Positions 19,803-27,725 of a stretch of 64,000 nt of DNA are shown here, in pieces. Numbering within the stretch: position 1 is the stretch's first letter; every line of letters starts with the position of its first letter. This DNA is from Rhizobiales bacterium CCH10-E5. Its GTDB lineage: Bacteria > Pseudomonadota > Alphaproteobacteria > Rhizobiales > Beijerinckiaceae. A program made the translations under genes and the position numbers. The notes beneath the pieces were generated by a model. That model had not been told where the DNA came from. It saw only the letters and a program-made list of their open reading frames with translations, and ran no database searches. The stretch is taken from the NCBI GenBank assembly GCA_001556125.1, contig LSIG01000136.1:75174-139173 (forward strand), given 5' to 3'.

Positions 19803-20174
19803 TCAGCGCGCCGACAGGAAGCCGACGAACAGGCCGACAGCCGCCGCCAGACCGAGGGCGCGCAGCGGACGCTCGCGGATTTCGTCCTCGATGAGGCGCT
19901 GCAGCTCGCTGGCCTGCTCCTTCGCGACATCGGCCATGCGGTCGGTATCGACTCCGACCGAGCGCAGCTTCTCGCCGACGGTCGCCACAAGATCCTCGGC
20001 GCCGCGGGTCAGGCTCTCCTCGATCGCGCCGGCCTCGCGCTTGACCTTCGCGGCCGTCTCCCGGGCCTCGCCGGCGATCTCCTCGGCGCCGGAGACGACC
20101 TCGTCCTTGACGCGCTTGGCGGCGGAGGCGGCCTGGCGCTTTGCGGAAGTGGTGGTGGTGGCCATGTCGCTCAT
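19803..20174 (-). CDS. DUF883/ElaB-YqjD-like membrane-anchored protein
   Basis: A protein of about 123 aa with a long amphipathic Ala/Lys/Glu helix ('AKRVKDEVVSGAEEIAGEA' and following), then a single C-terminal membrane helix 'ALGLAAAVGLFVGFL'. This is the ElaB/YqjD/YgaM (DUF883) layout; E. coli members are tail-anchored, stationary-phase proteins that bind ribosomes. The start could be 20174 or the ATG three codons later at 20165. A perfect EcfG-type promoter motif lies 80-104 bp upstream, consistent with stress induction. The holin-like gene follows directly. Confidence 0.8.
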   Translation of the reverse strand: MSDMATTTTSAKRQAASAAKRVKDEVVSGAEEIAGEARETAAKVKREAGAIEESLTRGAEDLVATVGEKLRSVGVDTDRMADVAKEQASELQRLIEDEIRERPLRALGLAAAVGLFVGFLSAR

Positions 20175-20253
20175 CCTGTCATTGCCTCGTGAAGTGTTCG
20201 ATCGCGAACGGGGGGAGCGGCCGACCCAAGCCGGACCGCTCGATACCGACGCC

Positions 20254-20278
20254 AACGCGACGGCTGCCCTGGTGTTCC
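20254..20278 (-). promoter_or_regulatory. EcfG-type promoter of the DUF883/holin-like unit
   Basis: On the minus strand GGAAC (20274-20278), a 16-bp spacer and CGTT (20254-20257) match the EcfG consensus exactly. It is placed about 80 bp upstream of the start codon, and both downstream genes are of stress-associated types. Confidence 0.65.
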
Positions 20279-20289
20279 CCGCCCGCCTC

Positions 20290-21423
20290 TCAGGTGGGAG
20301 CCGGCGCCTGCTCCTCGGCCTGGGCGGCGCGATAGCGGGCGAACTCCTCCTGCGCCACCATGGCGACGAGCAGGATCGGAGTCGAGAGGACCGCGCCGAC
20401 CGGACCCCAGAGCCAGAGCCAGAAGATGAAGCCGATAAAGACGAGGAAGGGTGAGACCGTCAGGCGGTTGCCGACGAAGACCGGCGTCACCGCGTTGCCC
20501 TCAATCAGATGAATCACGAAATAGGCTGCCGCCGGCCAGATCGCGGCAAGCGCCGACGGCGCGTCGATCAGCGCGCCGGCGAACAGGGTCGCGGTCACGA
20601 TGATCGGGCCGATGAAGGCGAGATAGTTGAGGATGAAGGCCAGCGCCCCCCAGAAGACAGGATAGGGCAAACCGGCGAGCCAGGCGATGCCCATGGTCAG
20701 CAGGCCCATGCCGAGATTGATCACGGTCACGAGGGTGAAGTAGCGCGCGACGCGGGACTCGATCTCCTGGAAGAAGGCACCGGCAGATTTGCGGGCACCG
20801 CGGCCGAGACAGAGGCGCAGCGCGCGGGCCTTGAGGTGGCGCCGCGTGGCCAGCCAGAAATAGACGGTGGCGACAAAGATCAGCATCCCTCCGGCGATGG
20901 CCGAAGAGGACATGGCGAGATCGATCAGCGGATTGCCCTGCGAGATGCTGAGCTCGGTGCCGCTCTTGCCCATGAGGGAGCCGATCGCGGCCTTCGCGTC
21001 CTCCATCATGACGAAGATGCCGGCGAGCTTGCTCTTGAGCGCCGCCACCATGGCGGGCCCCTGATCGCTCCAGCCGGCCACCGGCACGGCCAGCACCATG
21101 ATGGCCGAGACGATCACCGACAGAAAGGCGAGCACCACGATCGCAGCCGCCAGATGCTGCGGCACGCTGCGGCGTACGAGTGCGTCCACGGCCGGCCCGA
21201 GCACGAGCCCGAAGATGATGCCGGCCGTGATCGGCAGCGCGATGACCCGCGTCAGATAGAGCGCGGCCGTGGCCAGAATGACGAAGATGCCGATGATCGT
21301 GTAGCGGACGATGAGATCATGCTCGGAGGGCGTGACGTCCTCGTGGAGATCGTCGGCGACGTCCTCGACCTCGGGCTCCGCCATATAGCGCGGGAACGGC
21401 CTCCAGGCTGATGTGTTGAGCAT
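20290..21423 (-). CDS. AI-2E family transporter / PerM-like permease
   Basis: A 377-aa protein of the AI-2E (TqsA/PerM/YdiK) family with about eight hydrophobic helices. The region 'GLPYPVFWGALAFILNYLAFIGPIIVT' spans the conserved 'P.iG' signature helices, and 'LTVSPFLVFIGFIFWLWLWGPVGAVLSTPIL' the last pair. Members export or facilitate passage of small solutes, including autoinducer-2 and Na+/H+ in some cases; the substrate here is unknown. The N-terminus has an acidic cytosolic stretch. A GGAAC-N17-CGTT motif lies 50-76 bp upstream, making it another candidate stress-regulated gene. Confidence 0.87.
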   Translation of the reverse strand: MLNTSAWRPFPRYMAEPEVEDVADDLHEDVTPSEHDLIVRYTIIGIFVILATAALYLTRVIALPITAGIIFGLVLGPAVDALVRRSVPQHLAAAIVVLAFLSVIVSAIMVLAVPVAGWSDQGPAMVAALKSKLAGIFVMMEDAKAAIGSLMGKSGTELSISQGNPLIDLAMSSSAIAGGMLIFVATVYFWLATRRHLKARALRLCLGRGARKSAGAFFQEIESRVARYFTLVTVINLGMGLLTMGIAWLAGLPYPVFWGALAFILNYLAFIGPIIVTATLFAGALIDAPSALAAIWPAAAYFVIHLIEGNAVTPVFVGNRLTVSPFLVFIGFIFWLWLWGPVGAVLSTPILLVAMVAQEEFARYRAAQAEEQAPAPT

Positions 21424-21472
21424 GATTCCGATTCCGACGCGCGGCTGCGCCCCCCGGCGCGTGCGGAATCAG

Positions 21473-21498
21473 AACGTCGCTTTGCCGGGGAAGGTTCC
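21473..21498 (-). promoter_or_regulatory. EcfG-like promoter of the AI-2E family gene
   Basis: On the minus strand GGAAC (21494-21498), a 17-bp spacer and CGTT (21473-21476). Both boxes fit the EcfG consensus and the spacer is within its 16-17 range. It lies in the 76-bp gap between polA and the transporter gene. Confidence 0.5.
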
Positions 21499-21499
21499 G

Positions 21500-24400
21500 C
21501 TAGTGCGCCTCGTCCCAGTTGCCGGCGGCGCGGGCATCGACCTGCAGCGGGACCCGCAGCTGCACCGCCGGATGGGGCGCCTCGACCATGACCTTCGTGA
21601 TCACCGGCAGCGCCGCCTCGACCTGCGCGTCCGGCACCTCGAAGACGAGTTCGTCATGCACCTGCAAGAGCATGCGGACATCGAGCCTCGCCGCCGCCAG
21701 CGCGTCCTCCATACGGATCATGGCGCGGCGGATGATGTCGGCGGCCGAACCCTGGATCGGCGCGTTGATCGCCTGGCGCTCGACGAAGGCGCGCTCGGAA
21801 GGGTTCTTCGAGGCGACCGCCGGGAAATGGCAGATCCGACCGAAGATCGTCTCGACATGACCGTTGGCGCGCACGAAGGTCTTGGTCTGCTCCATATAGT
21901 CCCGGATGCCGGGGAAGCGCTCGAAGTACTTGCGGATATAAGCGCTCGCCTCCTCCCGCCCGATGCCGAGCTGGTTGGCGAGGCCGAAGGCCGAGATGCC
22001 GTAGATGATGCCGAAATTGATCGCCTTGGCGCGGCGGCGGACCTCGCTCGGCATGCCCTGCACGGGCACGCCGAACATTTCGGAGGCCGTCATCGCATGG
22101 ATGTCGATGCCGTCGGCGAAGGCCTGCCGCAGCTGCGGGATCTCGGCGATATGCGCGAGCAGCCGCAGCTCGATCTGGCTGTAATCGGCCGAGACCAGCT
22201 TGTAGCCCTTCTCCGCGACGAAGGCCGTGCGGATCTTGCGGCCGGCCTCGGTGCGGATCGGGATGTTCTGCAGATTGGGCTCTGAGGAGGAGAGCCGGCC
22301 GGTGGTCGTCGCGGCCAGCGCGAAGGAGGTGTGCACGCGCTGGGTCTGCGGGTTCACATAGGCCGGTAGCGAGTCGGTGTAGGTCGATTTCAGCTTGGCG
22401 AGCTGGCGCCATTCCAGGATCTTGGCCGGCAACGGGTGGCCCTGCTCGGCCAGTTCCTCGAGCACGCCGGCACCCGTCGCCCATTGGCCCGTCGCGGTCT
22501 TCTTGGCGCCCGACAGGCCCATCTTGCCGAAGAGGATGTCGCCGAGCTGCTTGGGGGAGCCGATGGTGAACTTCTCGCCGGCGATCTCGTAGATCTCGTC
22601 CTCGAGCCGCGCCAGCGACTGGGCGAAATCGCCCGAGAGGCGCGACAGGATCTGCCGGTCGATCGCGATGCCATGCGCCTCCATGCGGGCGAGCACGGCG
22701 ATCAGCGGGCGCTCCAGCGTCTCGTAGACGGTGGTGCGGCCTTCCGCGGCGAGACGCGGCTTCAGGGTGCGCCAGAGCCTCAAGGTGACGTCGGCATCCT
22801 CGGCGGCATAGTCCGTCGCCTTGTCGAGCGCGACCTTGTCGAAGGTGACCTGCGCCTTGCCGGTGCCAGCGACCTGGCCGAAGGTGATCGTCTCATGGCC
22901 GAGATGCAGCTCGGAGAGCCGGTCCATGCCGTGGCTGTTGTTGCCGGCATCGAGGGCGTAGGAAATCAGCATCGTGTCATCGATGGGCGCGACGTCGACG
23001 CCGTAGCGCTTCAGCAGGACGAGATCGTATTTCAGGTTCTGCCCGATCTTGATCACGCCGGGGTCGGCGAGCAGCGGCTTCAGCGCCGCCAGCGCCTGAT
23101 CGATCGGAATCTGCCCCTCCAACATGCCGCCGCCGAAGAGATCGCTGCCGCCGCGATGCTGCAGCGGGATGTAACAGGCCTTGCCCGGCGCGACCGCCAT
23201 CGAGATGCCGACGAGATCGGCCTGCATCGGGTCGATCGCGCTCGTCTCGGTATCGATCGCGACATGACCGGCCTCATAGGCCGCGGCGATCCAGCGCTCC
23301 AGCACGGCCAGATCACGCACGCATTCATAGGCCGTCCGGTCGATCTTCGCCGCCAGCGCCTCGTTCTTGCGGGCGGCGGCGAGGTCGGCCGGCTTCAGCC
23401 AGCCATCGCCTCCGTTCGCCGCGACCGGCTGGGTGACCGCCGCCCGCGCCATCTCGGCCACGGAAGGCGCTTCCTCGGCTGCGTCAGCGCCGGCATAGAG
23501 CGCCTTGAGCTCGGCCGCGCGCGTGCCGCCCGGCGCCAGATCGGCGGCGGCTTCGATCGCCGCGACATCGGCCTCATAGGCCTCGGCCACGCGCTTGGTG
23601 ATGGTGGTGAATTCCATCGCCTTGAGGAAGGCGATGAGCCGGGCGGGATCGGGCTGGCCGAGCGTCAGGTTCTCGATGGGCGTCTCGACCGCGACATCGT
23701 CGACCAGCGAGACCAGCTTGTGGGAGATGCGGATCTTCTCGACGATCTCCGGATTGGTCAGGGTCTCGCGGCGCTTGGGCTGCTTGATCTCGCCGGCCCG
23801 CGCCAGCAGCGTCTCGAGGTCGCCATACTCACCGATGAGCTGGGCCGCGGTCTTGATGCCGATGCCGGGCGCGCCCGGCACATTGTCGGTGGCGTCGCCG
23901 GCCAGCGCCTGCACATCCGTGACCTTGTCGGGCGTGACGCCGAAATACTCGACGACCTCGGGCTCGCCGATCTTGCGCTCGGCGCGGAAGCCCGCGCCCT
24001 TCTTGGCGTCGCCGGAGGCAGGATCGTACATCGCCACGCCCGGCCGGACGAGCTGCATCAGATCTTTGTCGGCCGAGACGATCAGCACGTCGGCGCCGGC
24101 CTCGCGCGCCTGTTTCGCATAGGTCGCGATCAGGTCGTCGGCCTCGTAGACGTCCTGCTCGACCGGCAGCAGGCCGAAGGCGCGCACCGCCTCCCGCATC
24201 AGCGGGAATTGCGGGATCAGGTCCGGCGGCGGATCCGAGCGGTTGCCCTTGTAGGCGGGGTAGATCGCCTTGCGGAACGAGTTCTCGGATTTGTCGAAGA
24301 CAATGGCGAGATGGGTCGGGCGGATGCCGAGCACGCCCTCGCGCACGAACTGGAAGAGCTTGGTGGCGAAGAGCCGGACCGCGCCGGAGGGCAACCCGTC

Positions 24401-24550
24401 CGAGCGGACATTGTATTTCCGGTCTTGGTTGATCGACTGGAAATAGGCCCGGAAGATGAAATTGGAGCCGTCGACCAGGAAGAGATGATCGCCGGGCTTC
24501 AGGGCGGGCCCTGTGGGGGTCTCGGCGGCGGTGCTGGCTGTCTCGCTCAT
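21500..24550 (-). CDS. polA: DNA polymerase I
   Basis: Repair and Okazaki-fragment polymerase, about 1016 aa. The N-terminal 5'-3' exonuclease domain starts with 'LFLVDGSNFIFRAYF' and has 'VSADKDLMQLV' and 'GDATDNVPGAPGIG'. The 3'-5' exonuclease appears intact, with 'IDTETSAIDP' (Exo I) and 'DYAAEDADVT' (Exo III). The polymerase domain carries 'SADYSQIELRLLAH' (motif A), 'RRRAKAINFGIIYG' (motif B) and 'LQVHDELVFEVP' (motif C). A spacer rich in Ala/Glu (about residues 330-400) makes it longer than E. coli Pol I. The start at 24550 ('MSETAS') is preferred; 24562 is possible. It appears to be a single-gene unit. Confidence 0.97.
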   Translation of the reverse strand: MSETASTAAETPTGPALKPGDHLFLVDGSNFIFRAYFQSINQDRKYNVRSDGLPSGAVRLFATKLFQFVREGVLGIRPTHLAIVFDKSENSFRKAIYPAYKGNRSDPPPDLIPQFPLMREAVRAFGLLPVEQDVYEADDLIATYAKQAREAGADVLIVSADKDLMQLVRPGVAMYDPASGDAKKGAGFRAERKIGEPEVVEYFGVTPDKVTDVQALAGDATDNVPGAPGIGIKTAAQLIGEYGDLETLLARAGEIKQPKRRETLTNPEIVEKIRISHKLVSLVDDVAVETPIENLTLGQPDPARLIAFLKAMEFTTITKRVAEAYEADVAAIEAAADLAPGGTRAAELKALYAGADAAEEAPSVAEMARAAVTQPVAANGGDGWLKPADLAAARKNEALAAKIDRTAYECVRDLAVLERWIAAAYEAGHVAIDTETSAIDPMQADLVGISMAVAPGKACYIPLQHRGGSDLFGGGMLEGQIPIDQALAALKPLLADPGVIKIGQNLKYDLVLLKRYGVDVAPIDDTMLISYALDAGNNSHGMDRLSELHLGHETITFGQVAGTGKAQVTFDKVALDKATDYAAEDADVTLRLWRTLKPRLAAEGRTTVYETLERPLIAVLARMEAHGIAIDRQILSRLSGDFAQSLARLEDEIYEIAGEKFTIGSPKQLGDILFGKMGLSGAKKTATGQWATGAGVLEELAEQGHPLPAKILEWRQLAKLKSTYTDSLPAYVNPQTQRVHTSFALAATTTGRLSSSEPNLQNIPIRTEAGRKIRTAFVAEKGYKLVSADYSQIELRLLAHIAEIPQLRQAFADGIDIHAMTASEMFGVPVQGMPSEVRRRAKAINFGIIYGISAFGLANQLGIGREEASAYIRKYFERFPGIRDYMEQTKTFVRANGHVETIFGRICHFPAVASKNPSERAFVERQAINAPIQGSAADIIRRAMIRMEDALAAARLDVRMLLQVHDELVFEVPDAQVEAALPVITKVMVEAPHPAVQLRVPLQVDARAAGNWDEAH

Positions 24551-24626
24551 GGCGCGGACCATAGTGGTCCGGCGCAGCCCGTGTCCATCGGCGCGGGAGG
24601 CCGATCCGCAAGATGCTGTCAGGAGC

Positions 24627-24650
24627 GGGGCCGCCCCGTGAGGCGGCCCC
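24627..24650 (-). terminator. Hairpin after the DapA-family gene
   Basis: GGGGCCGCC (24627-24635) and GGCGGCCCC (24642-24650) form a perfect 9-bp stem with a 6-nt loop, 11 bp beyond the DapA-family stop and upstream of polA. No T-run follows, so it is either a weak terminator or an mRNA 3' stabiliser. Confidence 0.45.
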
Positions 24651-24660
24651 AGCTGCCGCG

Positions 24661-25590
24661 TCAGAGCGCGGCGCGCGGGTCGGTCTTCGCGACGCGCGCG
24701 AGCAGATAGTCGACTTCGGTCTTGGCCAGGGCGCTGATCGCCGAGCCCGGCTTGCGCTGGGCATCGCTGGCGAGGATGCCGCGCTTCATCAGCGTGTATT
24801 TGCGAACCGCGAGGCCGGCACCGAGCTGCTGCTCGTAGCGCAGCAGCGGCAGATGCGCGTCGAAGATGTCATGCGCCTCGTCGCGCTTGCCGGCCTTCTG
24901 CAGTTTCACGACGTCGATCAGCAGTTCCGGGAAGGCGTAGCCGGTCATCGCGCCGTCGGCGCCGCGCTCCATCTCGAAATCGAGGAAGAGGCCGCCATTG
25001 CCGGTGAGGATCGAGATCGGGCGAAGCGAACCCTCCTTCTGGAACTTGCGGAGCGTCGAGATCTTCTCCAGCCCCGGCCAGTCCTCGTGCTTGAGCATGA
25101 CGCAGGAGGGATTGTCGGTGACGATCTTGCGGATCACGGCCGGCGTCATCACCACCGAGAGCGTCAGCGGATAATCCTGGATGACGAAGGGGATGTCGGT
25201 GCCGATCGCCTCGACGGCCTGGGCGTAGTAGCCGGTGATCTGGTCGTCGGTGCGCAGGCTCGGCGGCGGCGCGATCATGACGCCGGCAGCGCCCAGCTCC
25301 ATCGACTGGCGCGCCAGCGTGCGCATGGCGGCGAAGCCCGGCGCCGAGACGCCGACGATCACCGGCTTGCCCGGCATGCCGGCCACCGCCGTCTTGACGA
25401 TGCGCAGCGATTCCTCCGGCTCGAGCTTGGGCGCCTCGCCCATGATGCCGAGCACCGTCGTGCCGTCCGAGCCGATCTCGTCATAGAAGGCGAAGAGCTT
25501 CTCGGTCGAAGCCCAGTCGACGGAGCCATCCGGATTGAACGGGGTCGGCGCGATCGGGAAGACACCAGCGGCGTCGGCGGTCAGGGTCAT
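24661..25590 (-). CDS. Dihydrodipicolinate synthase (DapA) family aldolase
   Basis: Class I aldolase of the DapA/NAL superfamily, about 309 aa. The Schiff-base lysine is in 'VMLKHEDWPG' and the catalytic tyrosine in 'VIQDYPLT', with 'GIMGEAPKL' in place of the canonical GTTGE loop. The altered loop and position beside a fumarylacetoacetase-family gene argue against lysine biosynthesis and for a sugar-acid or aromatic catabolic reaction. The ATG at 25590 has AGGAAAG at good spacing; an in-frame GTG lies two codons upstream. It follows the hydrolase gene by 41 bp and is probably cotranscribed. The substrate is not deducible. Confidence 0.85.
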   Translation of the reverse strand: MTLTADAAGVFPIAPTPFNPDGSVDWASTEKLFAFYDEIGSDGTTVLGIMGEAPKLEPEESLRIVKTAVAGMPGKPVIVGVSAPGFAAMRTLARQSMELGAAGVMIAPPPSLRTDDQITGYYAQAVEAIGTDIPFVIQDYPLTLSVVMTPAVIRKIVTDNPSCVMLKHEDWPGLEKISTLRKFQKEGSLRPISILTGNGGLFLDFEMERGADGAMTGYAFPELLIDVVKLQKAGKRDEAHDIFDAHLPLLRYEQQLGAGLAVRKYTLMKRGILASDAQRKPGSAISALAKTEVDYLLARVAKTDPRAAL

Positions 25591-25631
25591 GGACACGGCT
25601 TTCCTGCGGGGTGGAGACGGGTTGGGGCGGC

Positions 25632-26318
25632 TCAGGCGATGCGGGTGCGGACGGTGCCGACGCCGGCGATCTCGCCTTCGAGCACGTCGCCACGGACGAC
25701 AGCCGCGACGCCTTCCGGGGTGCCGGTGAAGATCAGGTCGCCGGGCGCGAGCTCGACCAGCCCGGAGAGATAGGCGATCGTCTCGGGCACGTTCCAGATC
25801 TGCTTGGCGAGGTCCGAGCTCTGGCGCGGCACGCCGTTGACGACGAGTTCGATCTTGCCGGCGGCGGGATGGCCGATCTGGCTGGCGGGGGCGATCTCGC
25901 CGATGGGGCCGGAGAGATCGAAGCCCTTGGCCATGTCCCAGGGACGGCCGGCCTTCTTGGCGGCCGCCTGGAGGTCACGGCGGGTCATGTCAAGGCCGGC
26001 GGCATAGCCGAAGACATGGGCGAGCGCGTCGGCCTCGGCGATGTCCTTGCCGCCGGAGCCGATGGCGACCACCAGCTCCATCTCGTGGTGGAGATCGGCG
26101 GTTTTGGTCGGATAGGGCGTGTCGGCGCCGTTGATGACCAGCGCGTCGGCGGGCTTGGTGAAGAAGAAGGGCTCCTCGCGGTCGGGATCGCCGCCCATCT
26201 CGCGGGTGTGTTCGGCGTAGTTGCGGCCGACGCAGAAGACGCGGCGCACCGGGAACATCCCGCCGCCCGCCACCGGCACGGCCGTCACCGCCGGCGGATC
26301 GATCACGTAAGTCGTCAT
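25632..26318 (-). CDS. Fumarylacetoacetate hydrolase family protein
   Basis: A 228-aa FAH-fold enzyme acting on C-C bonds or enol tautomers of small dicarboxylic acids. Core motifs are '[11 protein letters not shown]', '[11 protein letters not shown]', the metal-binding '[11 protein letters not shown]', '[11 protein letters not shown]' and 'FTGTPEGVA'. The short length and 'GRNYAEH' start resemble fumarylpyruvate hydrolase (NagK-like) or acylpyruvase FAHD1-type proteins. It is the first gene of a unit with the DapA-family aldolase, suggesting a shared pathway for degrading a keto acid. The exact substrate is unknown. Confidence 0.88.
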   Translation of the reverse strand: MTTYVIDPPAVTAVPVAGGGMFPVRRVFCVGRNYAEHTREMGGDPDREEPFFFTKPADALVINGADTPYPTKTADLHHEMELVVAIGSGGKDIAEADALAHVFGYAAGLDMTRRDLQAAAKKAGRPWDMAKGFDLSGPIGEIAPASQIGHPAAGKIELVVNGVPRQSSDLAKQIWNVPETIAYLSGLVELAPGDLIFTGTPEGVAAVVRGDVLEGEIAGVGTVRTRIA

Positions 26319-26476
26319 GGGGAGGCTCTCCTGCGCTCTTGTCGGCGTCGTTCATGCGTGAGCGCGGCGCGGCGGGCAAGGCCCCCGCCCGCGCCCGGCC
26401 TTGCTCCTGCGGCATGTCGCGCCGGCCGGACCGGCGCAGCTCAAGATGATTCAAATTCTCGTTGTGCGGCGCGTCA

Positions 26477-26506
26477 TTGCAACCGGAGCGAATTGCCCCC
26501 TACAGT
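26477..26506 (+). promoter_or_regulatory. Candidate promoter of the cold-shock gene
   Basis: TTGCAA (26477-26482) and TACAGT (26501-26506) with an 18-bp spacer resemble a housekeeping promoter. They lie about 50 bp upstream of the GTG start, leaving a 5' leader of usual size for a cold-shock gene. Confidence 0.4.
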
Positions 26507-26556
26507 AGGTTCGGCTCGGCATGTGCCGGGCTGAACTGAGACCGAAGGAACATCAC

Positions 26557-26766
26557 GTGGCCACAGGTACTGTGAAATGGTTCAACGAGACCAAGGGTTA
26601 TGGCTTCATCACCCCTGATCAGGGCGGGCAGGACGTGTTCGTGCATATCAGCGCGGTCGAGCGCTCCGGCATGCGCGGCCTGAACGAGGGCCAGAAGATC
26701 AGCTACGATCTCGAGGCGGACCGCAAGACCGGCAAGTCGTCGGCCGTCAACCTCAAGACGGCGTGA
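26557..26766 (+). CDS. Cold-shock domain protein (CspA family)
   Basis: A 69-aa single OB-fold nucleic-acid-binding protein that melts RNA structure. It begins 'ATGTVKWFNETKGYGFI' after the initiator and has RNP1 'KGYGFI' and RNP2 'VFVHIS'. The start codon is GTG at 26557, with AAGGA 8 bp upstream. An upstream in-frame ATG at 26521 would add 12 residues foreign to the family and is rejected. It stands alone, convergent with fhuF. The 203 bp between them show no clear terminator. Confidence 0.94.
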   Translation: MATGTVKWFNETKGYGFITPDQGGQDVFVHISAVERSGMRGLNEGQKISYDLEADRKTGKSSAVNLKTA

Positions 26767-26969
26767 GTTGACTGCGAGACGGGAGGCCGATCGGCGGCGT
26801 CGCTTCCCGAGCCACTGCGAATCTCTCTCGATCTACCCGGACTGAAGACGATTCCCGGCATGCCCGTCGCCTCGATGGCGGCGGTGAGGTTTCCCGAAAG
26901 CGAGGCCAGGCCTCCGCGAGCGGAAGGCGGCCACTCCCTCCCCGATCCGTTGCATCCCATCCGGGCGTC

Positions 26970-27719
26970 TCACGCCGCGGCGGCGCGTGAGTGTCGTGGC
27001 AGCGGGCAGAACGAGCCGCAATCGGCCATGCCGGGCAGCAGATAGCGCAGGCAGCAGATCTTCCGCTGGCAGTTCTCCATCGGCGCGAGTGCGGAGGGCC
27101 GCAGGGCGCCGTCGAGCGGGTTTTTCCGGCCTGCCGACGTGAGGGCCGCGGTCAGCAGCGCCTGGGCCTCGGCCAAACCCTGGCGATCGACGCGCGGATC
27201 GGCCGCGCATTGCTGGACACTCCAGGCCAGGCTGACGGCGGCATTGTTCCAGAGCAGCTTCGCCGAGACCCCGAAATGGCCCGCGAGTAACGTAATCAGC
27301 GGGGAGACATGCCTCTCGATCAGGGATTCGAGCCCAACCTTCGCCGGGCGGGGCGGGAGCGGATGCTCGGGCGGGATCACGACGCCGGCCGTGCAGCCAT
27401 TGTCATGCAGGGCGAAGCGCCCTCCTTCGAGGGCGACCGGCAGGCCGACCCCGCCCAGAAGCTGGACCACCGTGGCCGGGACAATCGTGTTGGAGAAGTG
27501 CCACTGGCTCCACATCGAAACGATGGCGCGCGGCTCGCCGCCGGCTTGGGTCGCGCCGAAGCGGTCGATCAGCTCGCGCAACGTGGCCAGTTCCAGCAGG
27601 CGGCGCCCGTCCAGATGCGCCGCGCCGTCATCGACGCGCAGGCTGCCGGCGAAACGGGCCAGATCCCCCGCGAAGAGGCCAGCCAGATCGAACGCCGCCG
27701 GAACCGGGACCGGGGCCAT
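26970..27719 (-). CDS. fhuF: Siderophore-iron reductase FhuF
   Basis: A 249-aa cytoplasmic [2Fe-2S] protein that reduces ferric hydroxamate siderophores to release iron. The C-terminal cluster motif is 'CCLRYLLPGMADCGSFC' (CC-x10-C-x3-C). E. coli FhuF has CC-x10-C-x2-C, so there is one extra residue in the last loop. The N-terminal part is the usual FhuF/transporter-associated fold ('MWSQWHFSNTIVPATVVQLL'). It is the last gene of a three-gene operon with the TonB receptor and RhtX-type permease, 6 bp after the permease stop. Confidence 0.88.
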   Translation of the reverse strand: MAPVPVPAAFDLAGLFAGDLARFAGSLRVDDGAAHLDGRRLLELATLRELIDRFGATQAGGEPRAIVSMWSQWHFSNTIVPATVVQLLGGVGLPVALEGGRFALHDNGCTAGVVIPPEHPLPPRPAKVGLESLIERHVSPLITLLAGHFGVSAKLLWNNAAVSLAWSVQQCAADPRVDRQGLAEAQALLTAALTSAGRKNPLDGALRPSALAPMENCQRKICCLRYLLPGMADCGSFCPLPRHSRAAAA

Positions 27720-27725
27720 GGCCTC

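Noticed and set aside
19361..20174. Prophage remnant (holin-like gene)
   Set aside because: Only one holin-superfamily-like membrane protein next to a DUF883-like gene; no integrase, lysin, structural gene or att site.
22436..24709. 757-codon open frame antisense to polA
   Set aside because: polA is complete on the other strand with all catalytic motifs; the antisense translation is low-complexity.
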